This document shows positions 12,501 through 26,447 of a stretch of 64,000 bases of DNA, piece after piece; positions within the stretch are counted from its first letter, which is position 1, and every line of letters starts with the position of its first letter. Under the pieces are notes generated by a model that saw nothing but the letters and a program-made list of their open reading frames with translations, ran no database searches and had not been told where the DNA came from. The stretch is taken from assembly GCA_016859345.1 (NCBI GenBank), contig CM029124.1, forward strand, positions 7,562,501-7,626,500, written 5' to 3'. Both the position numbers and the translations under genes were made by a program. This stretch comes from Istiophorus platypterus. Taxonomy: Eukaryota > Chordata > Actinopteri > Istiophoriformes > Istiophoridae.

Positions 12501-12639
12501 TAGTGAAATGTAGCCCCAACTCGACCTCCTGTGTACAGATGGATGCATCTAATAATATCATAGATATATATCAGTCACAGAGGATGTTTTACTGCAGAAC
12601 TAGTACTTTAATTAGTACATTTTACTAATGATGCTTAGT

Positions 12640-12753
12640 TACTTTCAAAACCCACCGACAACAGACGCTCACGCGCTCGGTCGGCGCTCTCGCGGTACCG
12701 TCCCCCGCCGGTCACGTGGTGCGCATGCCCTTCCACGCTGCGACGGCACAAAC
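12640..12753 (+). promoter_or_regulatory. LRPPRC: LRPPRC core promoter / 5'UTR
   Basis: A CpG-rich, TATA-less stretch just before the start codon. It has a perfect E-box in TCACGTGG (12712-12719; USF/MYC/TFE type), directly followed by TGCGCATGCC (12720-12729), which matches the NRF1 consensus apart from the last bases. NRF1 is the usual regulator of nuclear genes for mitochondrial functions. CpG richness continues through exon 1 and again near 13040-13090 in intron 1. The transcription start is not directly visible. Confidence 0.65.
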
Positions 12754-12935
12754 ATGGCTGCGCTCTTGAGATCAGCCCGGTTGCTCAAGCTTTCGCCTTC
12801 GGGCTCGCTTCAGATCGCCAGGACCAAGAGGACCGGACCGCCGCTCGGCCGGCTGTACGGCGGGGCCCTCGGCGGCGGCGGGACCGGGGGCCGTTCCCGA
12901 CTCATCGCCCCTGCCCGCGAAAATGCGTCCGCCAG
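12754..12935 (+). CDS. LRPPRC: LRPPRC exon 1
   Basis: Codes residues 1-61 (last codon split AG|T). It begins MAALLRSARLLKLSPSG, a basic mitochondrial targeting sequence, followed by a Gly-rich stretch. Donor CCAG|GTACC. Reading through gives a stop 17 nt later, consistent with an exon end here. Confidence 0.93.
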
Positions 12936-15632
12936 GTACCACGCAGCCCGTTAGCCACGATCCAGGCGTGGAGCGGAGACGTCATTGAGGCTCAATGACA
13001 GACGCTTTCACACCGATATGACCTGCCTCTATCTAATATAGTGTTTTGACGCAGGCGGAGGCGCGTTGCGTTTAGTTCCTCGCGTTGTAACACTGCCCGG
13101 CTGCGGGTTGAAACAAACACGGCCTTCGCTTTGCATAAGGTGATGATCAGAAGTTGTGTAACTGCCCTTTCGTCCAAGCTTAAATCGTATTGTTTCGTAA
13201 GCTAGCCCCACTAAAGGACTTCGTACTGACACTGTGAATCTCAGCAGCTTCCCCATGCGTGCGTCCCGGTTTTGTATTAGCATTGGTTGTGCGTTAATTC
13301 TACACAAGAGGCCCATCATTGAAGATTGGCCGTCCACACTGTCACGCTACAGCTACAGCAGATGTTCTTATGAAATAAAATGAGAAGAATTTCATCAATG
13401 AAAAAAATACTGTATGGCTGCAGGCCTCTACTGATGTTAAAGATGCTGGTTAGCAGACATGGTTTATCCCGCTGAGGCTTTTCCCCTCAAGGTCATTGCT
13501 TTTGATTAAACTAAAAGCAGCCTCTGAGATGTTAAAGCATCCAGAGCTGTGGACCTGTGTATCTAAACTCTCTTAGCTGTGTTGAATTGCACTGCACTGG
13601 GTTATATGGACAGGTGTTTCTAGTACTTTGTCCCACCCTGAAGGGTCTCATCACTAAAATGCGATAACGTTCGACGGCATTACAAACCACAGGCCGAAAA
13701 GCTGAATCGGCACCTCTCAAAAACGGTTTTAGCACAAGCTGAACATCCTAACCCTAATGAATGGAGCATTCGTTTTAGGACTGTAGTGTTAGAGTGTATT
13801 AGTTTTAGCTCTAGGTGTTCCTAATAAACTGCAAACTGAGTGGGTGTATGTGTGTTGTTTACTCAACACATCCTGTGCCAAACAGTTTGGAACTGTGTGT
13901 ATCTGTGTGCCCACCGTGTTCATCTGTGACACCTGTATTTTCTTCTTTCTGTCTTGTCTCCTCCCTCCCTTCTTCCACTTTCTAAATAATCACACTCTCT
14001 TTTCTGTCTTTGTTTCCCCCCTCTGCTCTATAACTCCTTCCATCTACCTCCGTCCCCTCGCTCCTCCCGACGTCGATTTTTCTCGTCCGCTACAGTCGCT
14101 TGTGGCCGTATGCGGTGGGGAGCGTGCGGGGCTACGCCGTGGCCACCGAGAGGAAGGACGAGGCCAGCGTCGCGGTGCGCTCCAAGCAGGCTCAGCAGTT
14201 CGACTGGGCTCTGGCCAAGCTGGACAGCTCTGTGAGGAGGACCGGCCGCATCACCAAGACCCTGCTGCTCCGCATCTTCCATGATATCTGTAGGACAGGT
14301 AGGCAGGCAGGACAGCAGTCAGGGGGGTAGATGTAAAGGTGGACGTCAGATGAAGACTTAGGCCATTATTTATAACTACATTATCAATCTTAACCTTCAA
14401 GGTCATTTTCCAGTCTAAGGTGTAGTATGGCAGTACATTGACATTATACTGTGAGAGCAACCCCTGTGTTTCCTCTCATTTTAGTAACAGACTTTTTTGA
14501 TTTGTTATCCCGTCTCTCTCACTCTACCACCAACGTCAACCTCTGCTCTTGTCCGCTTGCAGGTTATCCCAGTGGCAACCAGGCCCTGTTGCTGCTGCGT
14601 AGCTGTGGATCCCTGCTGCCCGAGGTGCCTCTGGAGGAACGCACCGTGCTGGCACACCGCGTGTGGGAGAAGCTGCAGGAGCTGGGTAAGAGGCCGCACC
14701 AATGGCAGCAACTTAATCATCAATTTACCTGAAGTGCTCTCCGGGTTGTTTGTTTCTCTTAATTGGCTGTGACTGAGTTAGGGCAAGTTATGTTGATAGT
14801 GACTCTTAAGAAAACATCATCACATGTATGATCTTATGTTACATACACAAGGTTCATGACAATTACCAGCGGCTTTGTGCCATATTTAAATCTTAAATCT
14901 TTTGTGTCATGTTTTAGTTGGTAATGTTATAGTTTATGCACATTGTCCTCCCCAGGTGCACAGTTTGATGTTAGTCACTACAACGCCCTGCTGAAGGTTT
15001 ACCTGCAGAATGAGTTCAAGTTCTCCCCAACTGACTTCCTGGCCAAGATGGAAGAGGCTAATGTCCAGCCCAACAGAGTAAGTACCACAAGGTGGAAAAA
15101 TAGCAAAAAAAAAAAGTTGTTTGTTTGTTTGGTTTTTTTTAATCTTTAATCTATCGACCACAACAGTGCCACTGGGAACAGATAGAGACATCCCTTCGAA
15201 GATTTTAGTTTATATAATCCAAAGCAATTTCTTAATTGTAGTCAGTGTAGTAAGGTTTCTTTTTCGTTGTACACTTTTTATTTCACTAAGGGGATTGCTT
15301 CCCACACTTAGGACAGAGCAGCACCTTTGTACTCTGATGTTTCAGGGGTTCTTGGACATTTAGTGATTTTAAGTTCTGTTTGATTTTTGTTCTAATTTTT
15401 TACCCAGGTTACCTACCAGAGGCTCATAGCGGCCTATTGCCAAAATGGTGACATCGAGGGAGCCAGGTGAGCAAACCTTCTGCTCTGTGTATTAACCAGC
15501 CAATAGCAGAGCTCATGTCAAGAGCTCTGGTATCTGACTGATACTTGACAGATGATTGCAAAACAGCATTTTTTTTCAAAAGCTAATTTTTATCTCCGCT
15601 TATTGAATGTATGATCCTGTATGCTTGTATGT

Positions 15633-15671
<39 letters not shown>

Positions 15672-17726
15672 TTTTCCACCATGATGGTAAGAGTTACAGT
15701 ACCAACCATTAGTCTTTGTAAATAGAAAAATATTACCCTTGGATTCATCTCTTTTTCCCATTCTAACTTTCTTCTCTGCTTTTTCAGCACCATATTGGGT
15801 TTCATGAAGAGCAAAGATTTACCCATTACTGAGGCTGTTTTCAACTCCCTGGTGATGGGCCACGCTCGTGCAGGGTGAGTGTCACTGCCTTTGTTCTTTT
15901 GATATCCTATATTTAATCACTTATAATTAGTGTTGTGTTTGAGTAATTTGATTTTAAACGAGCCGTCATCTTCGTCGCCTTGCAGTGACATCGAGAGTGC
16001 TAAGAACATCCTGTCTGTGATGCGGGGAGCTGGAATCGAGCCAGGTCCTGACACTTATGTGTCATTGCTTATAGCCTATGCTGAAAAGGGAGATCTGGAT
16101 AGTCTGAAAAAGGTGTGTGTGATTATTCAGGTGGTTTTCATGACAGTGCTAAGGCACATTTTGTACATGTGTATGTTTGTATCTAATAAATGGTTGTCTT
16201 TCTCTCCCCTTTTGCTCCTCTTCAACACCCCCCCCCCATATTTCTACTCCTTCTTTTCTGCTACTTATCCTCCACTCCTTCTGTTCCTTCCTATCACCTC
16301 CTTCCTCTTCCCACCTTCCCTCCTCTTGTTTTTTCTTTCACCCCTCTCTTTTTCTGTGACCCCCCCCCCCAAAAACCAAAACTCCCCTCTCCCTTCGTCA
16401 GACCCTGGAGGAAGCAGAGACTGCAGACTGCAGTTTAATGGACAGGGACATCATGCAGGTCATCTTCACTCTGGCCAAAGCTGGACACCAGCAGCACGTC
16501 CCAGCGATGGTTGAGCGCATGAGACACGAGAGGGGTTATGTGCCAGGTACTTGTGCACACGTACCCCTCATGCTTTTCCACTGCACTGTAGTCAACAGCA
16601 GCCAAATTAGTATCAGTCAAAAATACTATGATGAATAGCCACATAGTTTTGTGCTTAATTAATCAAGCTTTGCGCAATAACAACATTGCAGAAACAATGA
16701 TTTTGTGTTGTAAGCTGCAGTATGCTTGCTGATGGTCAGGTAACACTTGCTAACAATGGATGTTCATAAATTGGGGAAAGGCTAAAGAAATTGACAGCTG
16801 CTTCATAAATCTACCAACTAATCAGCTTTACTTTTAATCATATTGACAGTGTTATGAGGCTGAGAATGTTTTTTGTCTTTGTTGTTCTTGCAGATGCCAT
16901 GAACTTGTGTCTGAGCCTCATCACCCAGGGCCAGGAGGACACAGCTTTTCAGATCCTGAAGAATTTCTCCTCACTGCAGCCCGAAGGTTTAAACGCAGAC
17001 TCCCCCAACCTGGGCAACTTCTTCCTCAGACACTGTGTCAATATGGACACGGTACGTATTCAAAAAAAAAAAAAGAAAATTCACTTTTTTATCCCCTAAC
17101 ACACAGTATTACTACACAAGCACAGGCACAGGTTTACATAATGATTCCTGGAGTATTTTTAAGGGTCATTACTTGTCTTTAAGCATCGTTTTAAGACTTG
17201 GTTTTAGTGTATATTTAGTATTACTTTCAGTGTTTAAATGTAATTTTTTATTTTTGTGCGTGTGTGTGTGTATTACAGACAGTGGAGAAGATCAGGCACT
17301 ACTGTAAAGAGCTCCAGGAGTCAAATCTGCACACTGCGCCCCTCACCTTCTCACTGTACTGTGCTCTGGAGGCCAAGAAGACTGGTACAGAAAATGCTTT
17401 CTTTTACTTGCATGTGGGAGGGACCTTTATGTTCAGTATACACTCAACCTAATCCATGTACATTTGATAGATTTTGAATACAAAATTAGGGCATTAACCT
17501 CTTGACAGGTTCAGCTGCAAATTGTATCAAATGACTGCTGGAGTCTGACCAGTGCATGACTTTAATTTTTAATTTAAATTTTTTTTTTTTTTTTTTTACA
17601 GGTATGTCTTTAGAGCTGATGAAGATATTGAAGGAGCAGGGCTTACCCATAAGGCCACACTATTTCTACCCACTCCTCAGTCAGCATGTGAAGGAGAACA
17701 ACACAGCTGGTACAAACGCGTGCGCG

Positions 17727-17758
<32 letters not shown>

Positions 17759-17948
17759 ATTTCTCTTTTCGTTTCGAATCCCTCCTTAAAGACACTGATT
17801 ACACTGAAGCTTCACCTGCTTTGTATAAAATTTCTTACTTGTCATCAATTGAATGACGGGCGCCTGAGAGAGACCAACTGAACTTGATGGGTTATCGTGA
17901 CAAACTTGTTGTTGGATCCTAAAACAACTACAGCCTCATGTGAACTAT

Positions 17949-18029
<81 letters not shown>

Positions 18030-21000
18030 CTTTTTTTGGGGGGGAGGGTGAGCATGATATCAGCAGTTTAGTTGTGTGTGTATTTTTGTGGTGCAGAGGG
18101 GATTATGACTTCCCCTACTTCTGTACAAGAAAGAGCTTTTAAAGGAGAGTTTCCCTCAAATATTAATGCCTCACAGAGTGGTCCAACTGGGACAGATTTC
18201 ACTGGGCTGGGGCAGTCAAGGGCAGAGAGGTCTGATCCCTGCGTGAGAGAGTTAGAGCAGGAAGAGATGAAACAAATGTGTACATACACACTTACAAATA
18301 CACAGGTCTCTCTGGAGAGCTCTAGGAATAGATCACAAAGTTTGGAAGAGTCCCCAGCATCACCCTGTTTGGACAGATGTTCTCGAAACCAAAAAGACAC
18401 TGACTTTCAGAGAGTGCGCTCAGACATGATTCTCACACTCTTCCTGATTTCCAAACACTTGCCCCTCTTTGCCCTCTGGTTGCATGCCGAAGCAATTAGT
18501 TGTGCATTTTTTTTTCCTTCATTTAAATTAAGTCCTAATTGTTGGCATTGACCTTTGATGGATGACCCAGATGAGGTATTCGGAAGGAAATAGTTGCCCA
18601 CAATATGCCTCTATCATCTAAGGAATTTTAGACGGTAATATTTTCAGCAGTAAACCTAATATTGTAGCATTTCTCTCACACATACACCCAACATCCGGAA
18701 CTGTATCAACTGTGAAGACGCTGCTAAGAGAAGAAAGTGGGGCACAGCATGTATGGATGGTTGATCTGGTGACCTTTGCCCTGTGGTGGGAGCAGCAAGG
18801 CACCTTGTTAGGGCAACTGGGGGGCTCAGTAGCCTGAAGCATATCCCTTGCACATGCATAGACACATTCATGGGCGCATATATATGCCTGAGGCTGAGGG
18901 GTCAGAGGTCATTGTGCTCCAGTGGTTTTCTCAAATCTTTTTATCAAGCTAAACCTGTGTCTTTGTCCCAATGTGCTTCTGTCCCCTCATCACTGAACTC
19001 CTTTTCCACTGAAGGTATGTGTTCAACCTATAATTCCAAACATGGGGCTGGCCTGAGACTTGGGATCCTGGGTTGGTAGTGTGTAACATGGATGTGTTAA
19101 GAAGTTAATATTGTCTACAGTCTCAAATGTATTCTATAGTTGATTAATAGTTAATGCTTGCTCGCACCTACCCATAGAGATCAAGCAACAGGATGCTGAC
19201 GGCAGTTTACTCAACAGCCACTGGTGTCATTGATAAGAAGGGTTTTCTGGATGTTATCCAGAGAACCTTTAAAAGATATTGCAGATATTACAAGACAATA
19301 TTATAGGGAAGCATACTCAGAAACTGTTAATGAGTAAATATTTCATGTTGGTACATGCTTTTATATTACATTATATTACATATTACAACGCTGTATCTTG
19401 TGCAGCATTCCCAGCATCACACCAATTGAATAACACGGGACAGCTCTTTACTTTCAATGGGCATTCTGGGAAAGACTGGTAGGGACGTCCTCAATTTTTT
19501 TGTCTGCATCTGCCACTTAAGACCAGTTTAGTGACTTCAGAAAGTTCAGAGGAATATTTCTGTCCCTGCTTGAGGAAATACCTATTTTATTTCACTTGTT
19601 TTTCTCAGCGATAAGCTCGAGGTGAAAATCGTCTCAGTGACCGATAGCTGGCTTTTGGAGACTTGTCAGGATTCTCAACTCATTAGCGAATGTACCCTGT
19701 CAAATGCGTTCAGCAGCGGCCCTGGCTTTTAAGTGCTTTATTTATGCTGAGCTCTGGCTCTCTCTTTGGGGTTTTTTAGAGTGATTAATAAATTATGTCT
19801 TTTCCCCCTGTCAGCTAATTGACAGCATTTGAGCTGGCAGGGAGGAGAAACTGGTCAGACTAGTGCGGCTACGCAGCAGATTGGCCTGTCTGTGCGGTTG
19901 GGGGAGATTCTCGGTTTTGAATGGTGAGATGCCCCGGTGCCCGTCTTGGCAGCTTGAAGAAGAGGGCGAGACATGAGTTTTTAAGCATGCACAGCCACAT
20001 ACGCGTGGACACATGCTCGGACTTCAATTCTTTGACCGCGGTCTCAAAGCCACACAAACACATCAGACAGCATCCATTTAGTTATCACAGTGCGGAAAGA
20101 AGGCAGGACGGAAGGAAGGGAAGTGGAGAAACTTCTCTTTCGCTCACACATTGGCTTGTTTCCGATGGTGTTAGCCTTAACCCTCATGAATGATGCAGCT
20201 TCTCTCTTTTTTTTCCCCTCTCTCCCTCTCCCCTGCTCTCTACACTCAATGGCTGCTGGGCGGTGTGTGTATGTACGCGTCCGCATTTGTGTGTGTTGGG
20301 AGGTCGGGGTGGGGGTGGGGGGGGCAGTTCAGGTGATGTGACTGATGCAGAGTGACTTGATTTCATGTAAATGCAAGCGCTCTGAGGGAATTCACTTTGG
20401 ATTACGCGCCCCACTGTGCATAGCCCATGAAATATTAAGCGCCGTGTCACTTTTTGTCCACAGGTGTCACTAGCGGGCAGAGAGGCCGGAGCCTTGGAAT
20501 GGGGGGGGGGATAAGGAGAGGAGGGAGAGATGGGGTGAAAAAAAATCCCTTTGCATTTTGATGAGGTGTGGATTTGGCCGGTTTAGCAGAAGCATATGCT
20601 GGGTTGAACTTCCCACCTGCCGCCAGCTAGTCACCGCTTGTCAGTTCTCGCGACGCAGAGCGGTCTTATCACTTCTGACATGGTGGAGCAAGGAAAGGAG
20701 GGAGGGGAGACTGTGGAGGAAGGGAGTGTTTCTAGCCTTGTGTGTGTTTGGGTGATGAGAGATGTAAAGGCTTCCTTGTCTGGTCTGCTTTCCTCCCTTG
20801 CTGCCCCCCACCCCAATCACCTGACTCTCTTCATGCGACCTCATCTTCAACCCTGTCACTCTTTCTTTAATGCAGCCCCATCTGTCAAATATAGTGGGCT
20901 TCATTAAAGAAGCATCACCCGGCAATCTGTAATTCAGTCCTCCTCCATGAACTCTATTATAGCTACAGCAAAGTTTCTAGGTGGGACGAGAGCCGAGCAT

Positions 21001-24000
21001 TACCCTGCTGAAAAGAGAACAAAAAGGAAATGGTTTTGGATGCCATTGCTGCTTTCCTTGCCTCAAAAAAGGACATTTTCATGTGTTCTCTTCTTTTAAA
21101 AAATAAATAAATAAATAACTAGCCTTCATTGCCTCACAGCCAACAAAGTCCTCCTTTAGAGAGTCATAGACACAGAGAGATGGAGAGACAGATGGTGTTG
21201 GAGGAGAAATAAAAGGAGAAGTGACAGGTACTCATGTCCGAGGAAGGGAGGAGATGACAGCGACCGGTTCGCTCCACTCCTCTTTTCCTCTCTTTTCTCC
21301 ATCCTCACTTCTTGTCTGTGACAGTTAACCTGAAGATATGAATCTGATGATGATATCTTGTGACCACTGCCATGCTTAACTCACTACTTCGATACGTCAT
21401 GCCTGGATGGTATGTCGGATGTTATGCTGACCAACCTGGAGAGGCTTCTACTCTTCTCAGTTCTTGTCTGATCTGAATCTTTATGCAAATTGTTCAGACA
21501 GAGAGGAAGCAAAAAAAAAGGGTTTCTGCTGCATAAAGATTACAGGGTGAAGACCAAGAGGGAGAATCTTTACAAATGACACTACATAAAATCACATTTG
21601 CTTTTTTCATTTATCATTTACTTTTCTCCTTTTTTTGTGTAGCTCTCTTTTCCGCAATTTCATACTAGAATACTGAGACTTTCTGAACTGTCCTAGCTAA
21701 ATCAGTTGAGATCGGTGAGACATCATTCCGACTACAGCACTTCCACTCTCTGGACTTCCCAAAGTGTTTTTTGGTCACTGAGGATTCACCAGAGCTAAAT
21801 CCAGAAAGTTACTGCCCCTGGCCACAACATGATCCGAAACAGAGCCCCCTGTTAAACCACAATGTGTCGTTTTTGTATGGAGTCAACGGTGTTAATTAGT
21901 GAACTTTAGAAGTGCTGGTAGGTGGGTTTTTGTTACTTTTGGACAGAGCCAAGCTAGCTGTTTCTCTATGTTTCCAGTCTTGGTGCTAAGCAGATTGTGA
22001 CATGTGTAAAACTTTTTTTTTTTCCCCCACAGAAGCTTTCCTGGAAAGTCAATAATACAACTAATACAACTACAACTGACAAACAGACAGTGTTTCTTAG
22101 TAGCCTGACCAATTATTGCTTTGCTAAGATATGCCATCACTTTGCCATAAGTCTGTAAACAAAACGCAGTGGAAACTGGAAATCAACCTGGGTTACAAAG
22201 GGTTAAAAGCTCTTAGTCACAGACTTGACTTGCAAAAAAAAAACCCAACAACATACACAGCTTGTTGGACAACTGAAAAGTGCTGGTTGTCATGAAAGCT
22301 CACATGCAGAAGCCGGAACGCGCAAGAGAGAATGGCGGCTTATGCATTTATATGTTCAGCTCTTCATTCACTTGTTTTCTGTCTGTCTGGCTCACCGTGA
22401 AATTTATAATGGATTATTCAGGAGGAAAGCAGGTGCTCCCTCTCTTCTTTCATAAAAAAAGGTCTAGATGAAAGCGATTAGGGGGTAAGAATGGATGGGC
22501 AGACAGCAGAACGGATGGATCCTTCATTGAGAAGAAAGAGGGAGATCGCCTGTTTACTTTTTCTTGAAAGCAGGGTAGATGGATAGTGAGAGGGGCAGAT
22601 GAGTGATGTAGATGGAGGGGGAAGGCTGGCTGGATGGATGGATGGATGGATGGATGGATGGATGGAGTGGTTCAGGTAGCCCTACCTGGGATAATGCAGC
22701 CCCCAGCCGCAGGTTTTAATGGCATATAAAAGCCTCGGACTCATCTTTTATTCAGCTAAAGAGAGAGACTGCCAGGTGAACACACAGGTCCCAGGAGGAT
22801 GCAGAAAAACAGAGCTGTATATATAAGTGTGTGTATGTGTTTCAGAACCTGTGTGGAGAGTAAATACACACGACATCTGGAGGTGTGTCGACTCAAAGAA
22901 GCACTTTATGGTAGTTTGCTGAAGTCCGCATTGGGAACAAGGTGTATTGGCACACTGCATGTGGTCAAATAAAGCATCTAGATGTATTGATATTTCTGTC
23001 CTAAAACTGCATAGCAACGCACACTGCGAATGAGCACACAGGAGGACGAGTGTATGCGCTCGTCAGGGGCCGTGTGGGCACCCTCCCGGACATATGAACT
23101 GTGGTGCAGTGCCTCCTCCATATCTGCACAGACTCGCAAACACGCAGACACTTGAAGGCATATTGAGGGTGTGTGAGTGGCTGTTCCATATGCATGTGGC
23201 TGCTTTGGCCTCCTTTCCTGGGGCAGGACCTCAGGGCTCTTCTGGAGAGCAGGGTGATGGTGCGCGAGTCCACTTCAGGCCTAGTGAATGTTTATATACA
23301 CGTATCCACCATTCCAGCGTAGAGGGGGAAGCATCCATTTAAAATTTTGTCGATGGTGTTTGTCTGTGTGTGTGTTTTGTGTGTCTCTATGTATTTGTGT
23401 GTAGGGCTGGCAATGAAATTGCCTGGCAATTAAAGTGAAGGGGTGACAGAATGCATGTGCTAGCTCATTTCCCCGACCCATATTTAAACAGTGGTTATAT
23501 AGCTCTAGGCCTGTACATAAGAGTGAATGGAGCAGAGTGTGCAGCATGTAATTCAGTTTAAAATGGCCAAAGGTTTGTTTTCCCACACTCAACTGTTCAT
23601 TCCAAATGTCACAATTATTCTTGTTTACATGTGCCCCACTACCAACTTGATCTAAATGTATTAAGGATATAAAGGTGATATGAAATAAAGTGCTGTACCA
23701 ATTAATCTGTTGTTTGAGAAAAAAAATTAGGCACACAGTTAGAAAATAGATTAATCGTTTAAGTTATTAGGTACAAATGCCAAACATACAGTTGTTTTAC
23801 TTTTATTATTTTATTACTTTTATTATTAGTAGAAGAAGGAAAGGTGTACAAAACTGTGGTGAGACCAGCGATGCTGTTTGGTCTAGAGACAGTGCCACTG
23901 AGGAAAAGACAGGAGGCAGAGCTGGAGGTAGCAGAGATGAAGATGTTGAGGTTCTCTCTGGGAGTGACCAGGATGGATAGGATCAGGAATGAGTACATCA

Positions 24001-26375
24001 GAGGGACAGCACATGTTAGAGGTTTTGGAGATAAAGTCAGAGAGGCCAGACTGAGATGGTTTGGACATGTCCTGAGAAGAGATGGTGAATACATTGGTAG
24101 AAGGATACTGAGTTTTGAACTGCCAGGCAGGAGGCCTAGAGGAAGACCAAAGAGGAGGTTTATGGATGTAGTGAAAATGGACATGAAGGTAGTTGGTGTG
24201 AGAGAAGAGGACGCAGAAGACAGGGTTAGATGGAGGACACTGATTTGCTGTGGCGACCCCTAAAGGGAAAAGCCGAAAGAAAAAGAAGAAGATTATTAGT
24301 AGAAGAAGAAGAAACTGGCTTGGATTCTAGGAACTAACCATTTTCTGGAATTTTCTAGACTAAAAATTGTATTGTTTAGTCAGAAAAACCCGACATATTA
24401 ATCTATTTAAAAAAAAAAAAAAAAAAAAATCTGACCTGGTCTCTCAATCATATTTTTTTTTGTTGCTGTTTTTTGTTTTAGTTGTTCACACATATGTCAC
24501 AAATACTTTTAAGTCCGTCTTACCACACAAACTTATCCAACTTTGGAAGGAAAGTTGATACTAATTACTTTTTGCCTGTGCCTCATAGGTGTGGTGGAGG
24601 TTGTAAAGGGCATGCAGGAACTCGGTGTGTCCCCTGATACCGAGACTCTATCCACCTACATCCTCCCCGTCTTCCCCAGCACAGAGGAAGCTCGACAGGC
24701 CCTCAAGGTAATCCATAAGAGTGTGTGTGTGTGTGTTTATGTGTGAACATTTGGCAACTGAAAAACTTTTACCAATATAAAGGTGAATTTTCTCTATTTA
24801 GGATGCAGGCATCCCTCTAGAGTCTGAGGAATTCTTGACTTTAGAGGTTCGCTCACTGGCTGTCAGCAATCTGGCAAAACTCTACACCTTATGTAAGTGC
24901 ACGCACACAAACACACACACACACACACACGCACATGCACACACACATAAAATGCACACATTCCAAAGGAGTTCTACCGCATCTTGAGCAACCATCATAG
25001 AAATTGCTGCTTTGCCTGTGGGCTAATTGGTCCAGTGTTACCACACACACACACTCTCATACATTTGCCCACTTACTCCTCTGTACTCATCAGGCCTTTT
25101 AGGAGATTAGTCTGTGTGAATATGTAAAGAGTGAGAACAGGAGGCGCCTGAACTAGCGGACGGGCCGGGTAGAAAAGGCTGTTAAATAATGGATGATTCT
25201 TCTTGTTTTGTGTCTTTCATCTCATTTTAGTCTCAAACATCAACTATTGGTTTTCACATTCATTGCTTCCTTTCCTCTTTATATATTTTGCAGTCCCCAA
25301 TGGATTTTTTTTTAACCTCACTTTATATATTTCTCCTCTCTATGCAATATTACCAGAAGGAGAGTGCAAAAGTTTCAGGCAAAAAATGCCAAACTTCTGC
25401 TGCTTTATGTTACTCATATTTAAAGAGTTTGCATCTTCTTTTGGGCTTTATATAATATTAAAATTAACACTTGCCTTTTTTACTTTTTTTTTTCTCACAC
25501 AAATAATTAAAGATTTGACCTTGGGCATTTGAACTGGCATTTTTCACAGTTTATAGATTCATATTTCTTGGATTTTGATGTGCTGGTTAAAGTAACAGGC
25601 ATTCGCCCTACTAGTAACCAGTTTGAATCGTTGCAGGGAAAGTCAGAATGGGGGTTAAGTGATTAAGTTCGAAACTACCCTTTGAGGTCTTTTTGAGCAA
25701 GGTTTTATTTTACATTTGTTTTGAAATTATATATTATATCTTGACTTCTGCAGGTGGGTCACCAACATTAAAATCCACACATATAACATACATCATAAAC
25801 CACATCGTCAAATTGTTTCCTTATCCTCTCTTTCTTTGCCTTTGATCGTTTTATGTTTGTCTTCCTTTCCAGTGTCGGATCCCTCCTTCCCTTCGTTGGA
25901 CCACAGCAATTTCCGTGGCAGCCTCATCCTGGGCTTCAGAAAGTGAGTCAGTTAGCCCGTAGTCTGTTTGTGTCTTTATGTGTTCTCCATCATTTGATAT
26001 TCCATATTTCTCCATATTTTGCCTCATAACTCCTGGCTGGCGTTTTTAGGGAGGCTTGTAGCACTACTGGAGGTCACTGCGGCATATGCTATGAATATGA
26101 CATGTGCAGCCTATCACACCATCTACAGCATCTATGTGTATGGGCAGCTGCAGGGAAAACACTCCCATCACGTGTGCGCACACACAAACAAACACATACA
26201 CGGGTGCCTCATGCATATGGAGGCCATCATCCCTCAGCTCTCACCCCAAAGCACTGTGGGAGATATGTAAATTGGCAGATGCCCACCACTGCCCCTTATA
26301 CCCAGACCCCCAGACTGATCTCACTCTCTCACACAGTCGCCCGCACGCACGTACACACACACGCACATACATACA

Positions 26376-26447
<72 letters not shown>

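Larger units (their letters stand above)
11283..12639. other. ZNHIT2-LRPPRC intergenic spacer
   Basis: There are no coding exons. It holds a teleost MITE-like repeat (11560-11755), short CA (12282-12298) and long TG/TA (12428-12495) microsatellites, and at about 12050-12210 a CpG-bearing patch with a CRE/AP-1-like TACGTCATGAGTAA. Confidence 0.7.
14299..17601 (+). other. LRPPRC introns 2-10 (compact 5' cluster)
   Basis: Nine short introns of 111-347 nt: 14299-14562, 14686-14955, 15078-15407, 15467-15787, 15875-15985, 16113-16401, 16547-16893, 17052-17278 and 17385-17601. None has coding potential of its own. Intron 5 holds a (TTTA)n tract at 15632-15674. Intron 7 is strongly CT-rich with two C runs. 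Intron 9 ends in a short TG run just before its acceptor. Intron 10 ends in a 20-nt T run. Confidence 0.9.
17710..24588 (+). other. LRPPRC intron 11 (6.9 kb)
   Basis: The largest intron in the window. It holds a (TG)n tract at 17952-18027, a TALE-type palindromic motif at 19808-19825 inside a complex non-repetitive stretch (about 19600-20100), a (TGGA)n run at 22631-22665, and an RTE-like LINE insertion with target duplication at 23822-24308. I found no exon on either strand; frames up to 159 codons lack recognisable domains. Confidence 0.85.

Noticed and set aside
12628..12753. In-frame upstream ATG at 12628 that would add 42 residues to LRPPRC
   Set aside because: The extension runs through the CpG promoter motifs, has a poor start context and no targeting-signal character; ATG 12754 has AACATGG and begins MAALLRSAR, the expected LRPPRC N-terminus.
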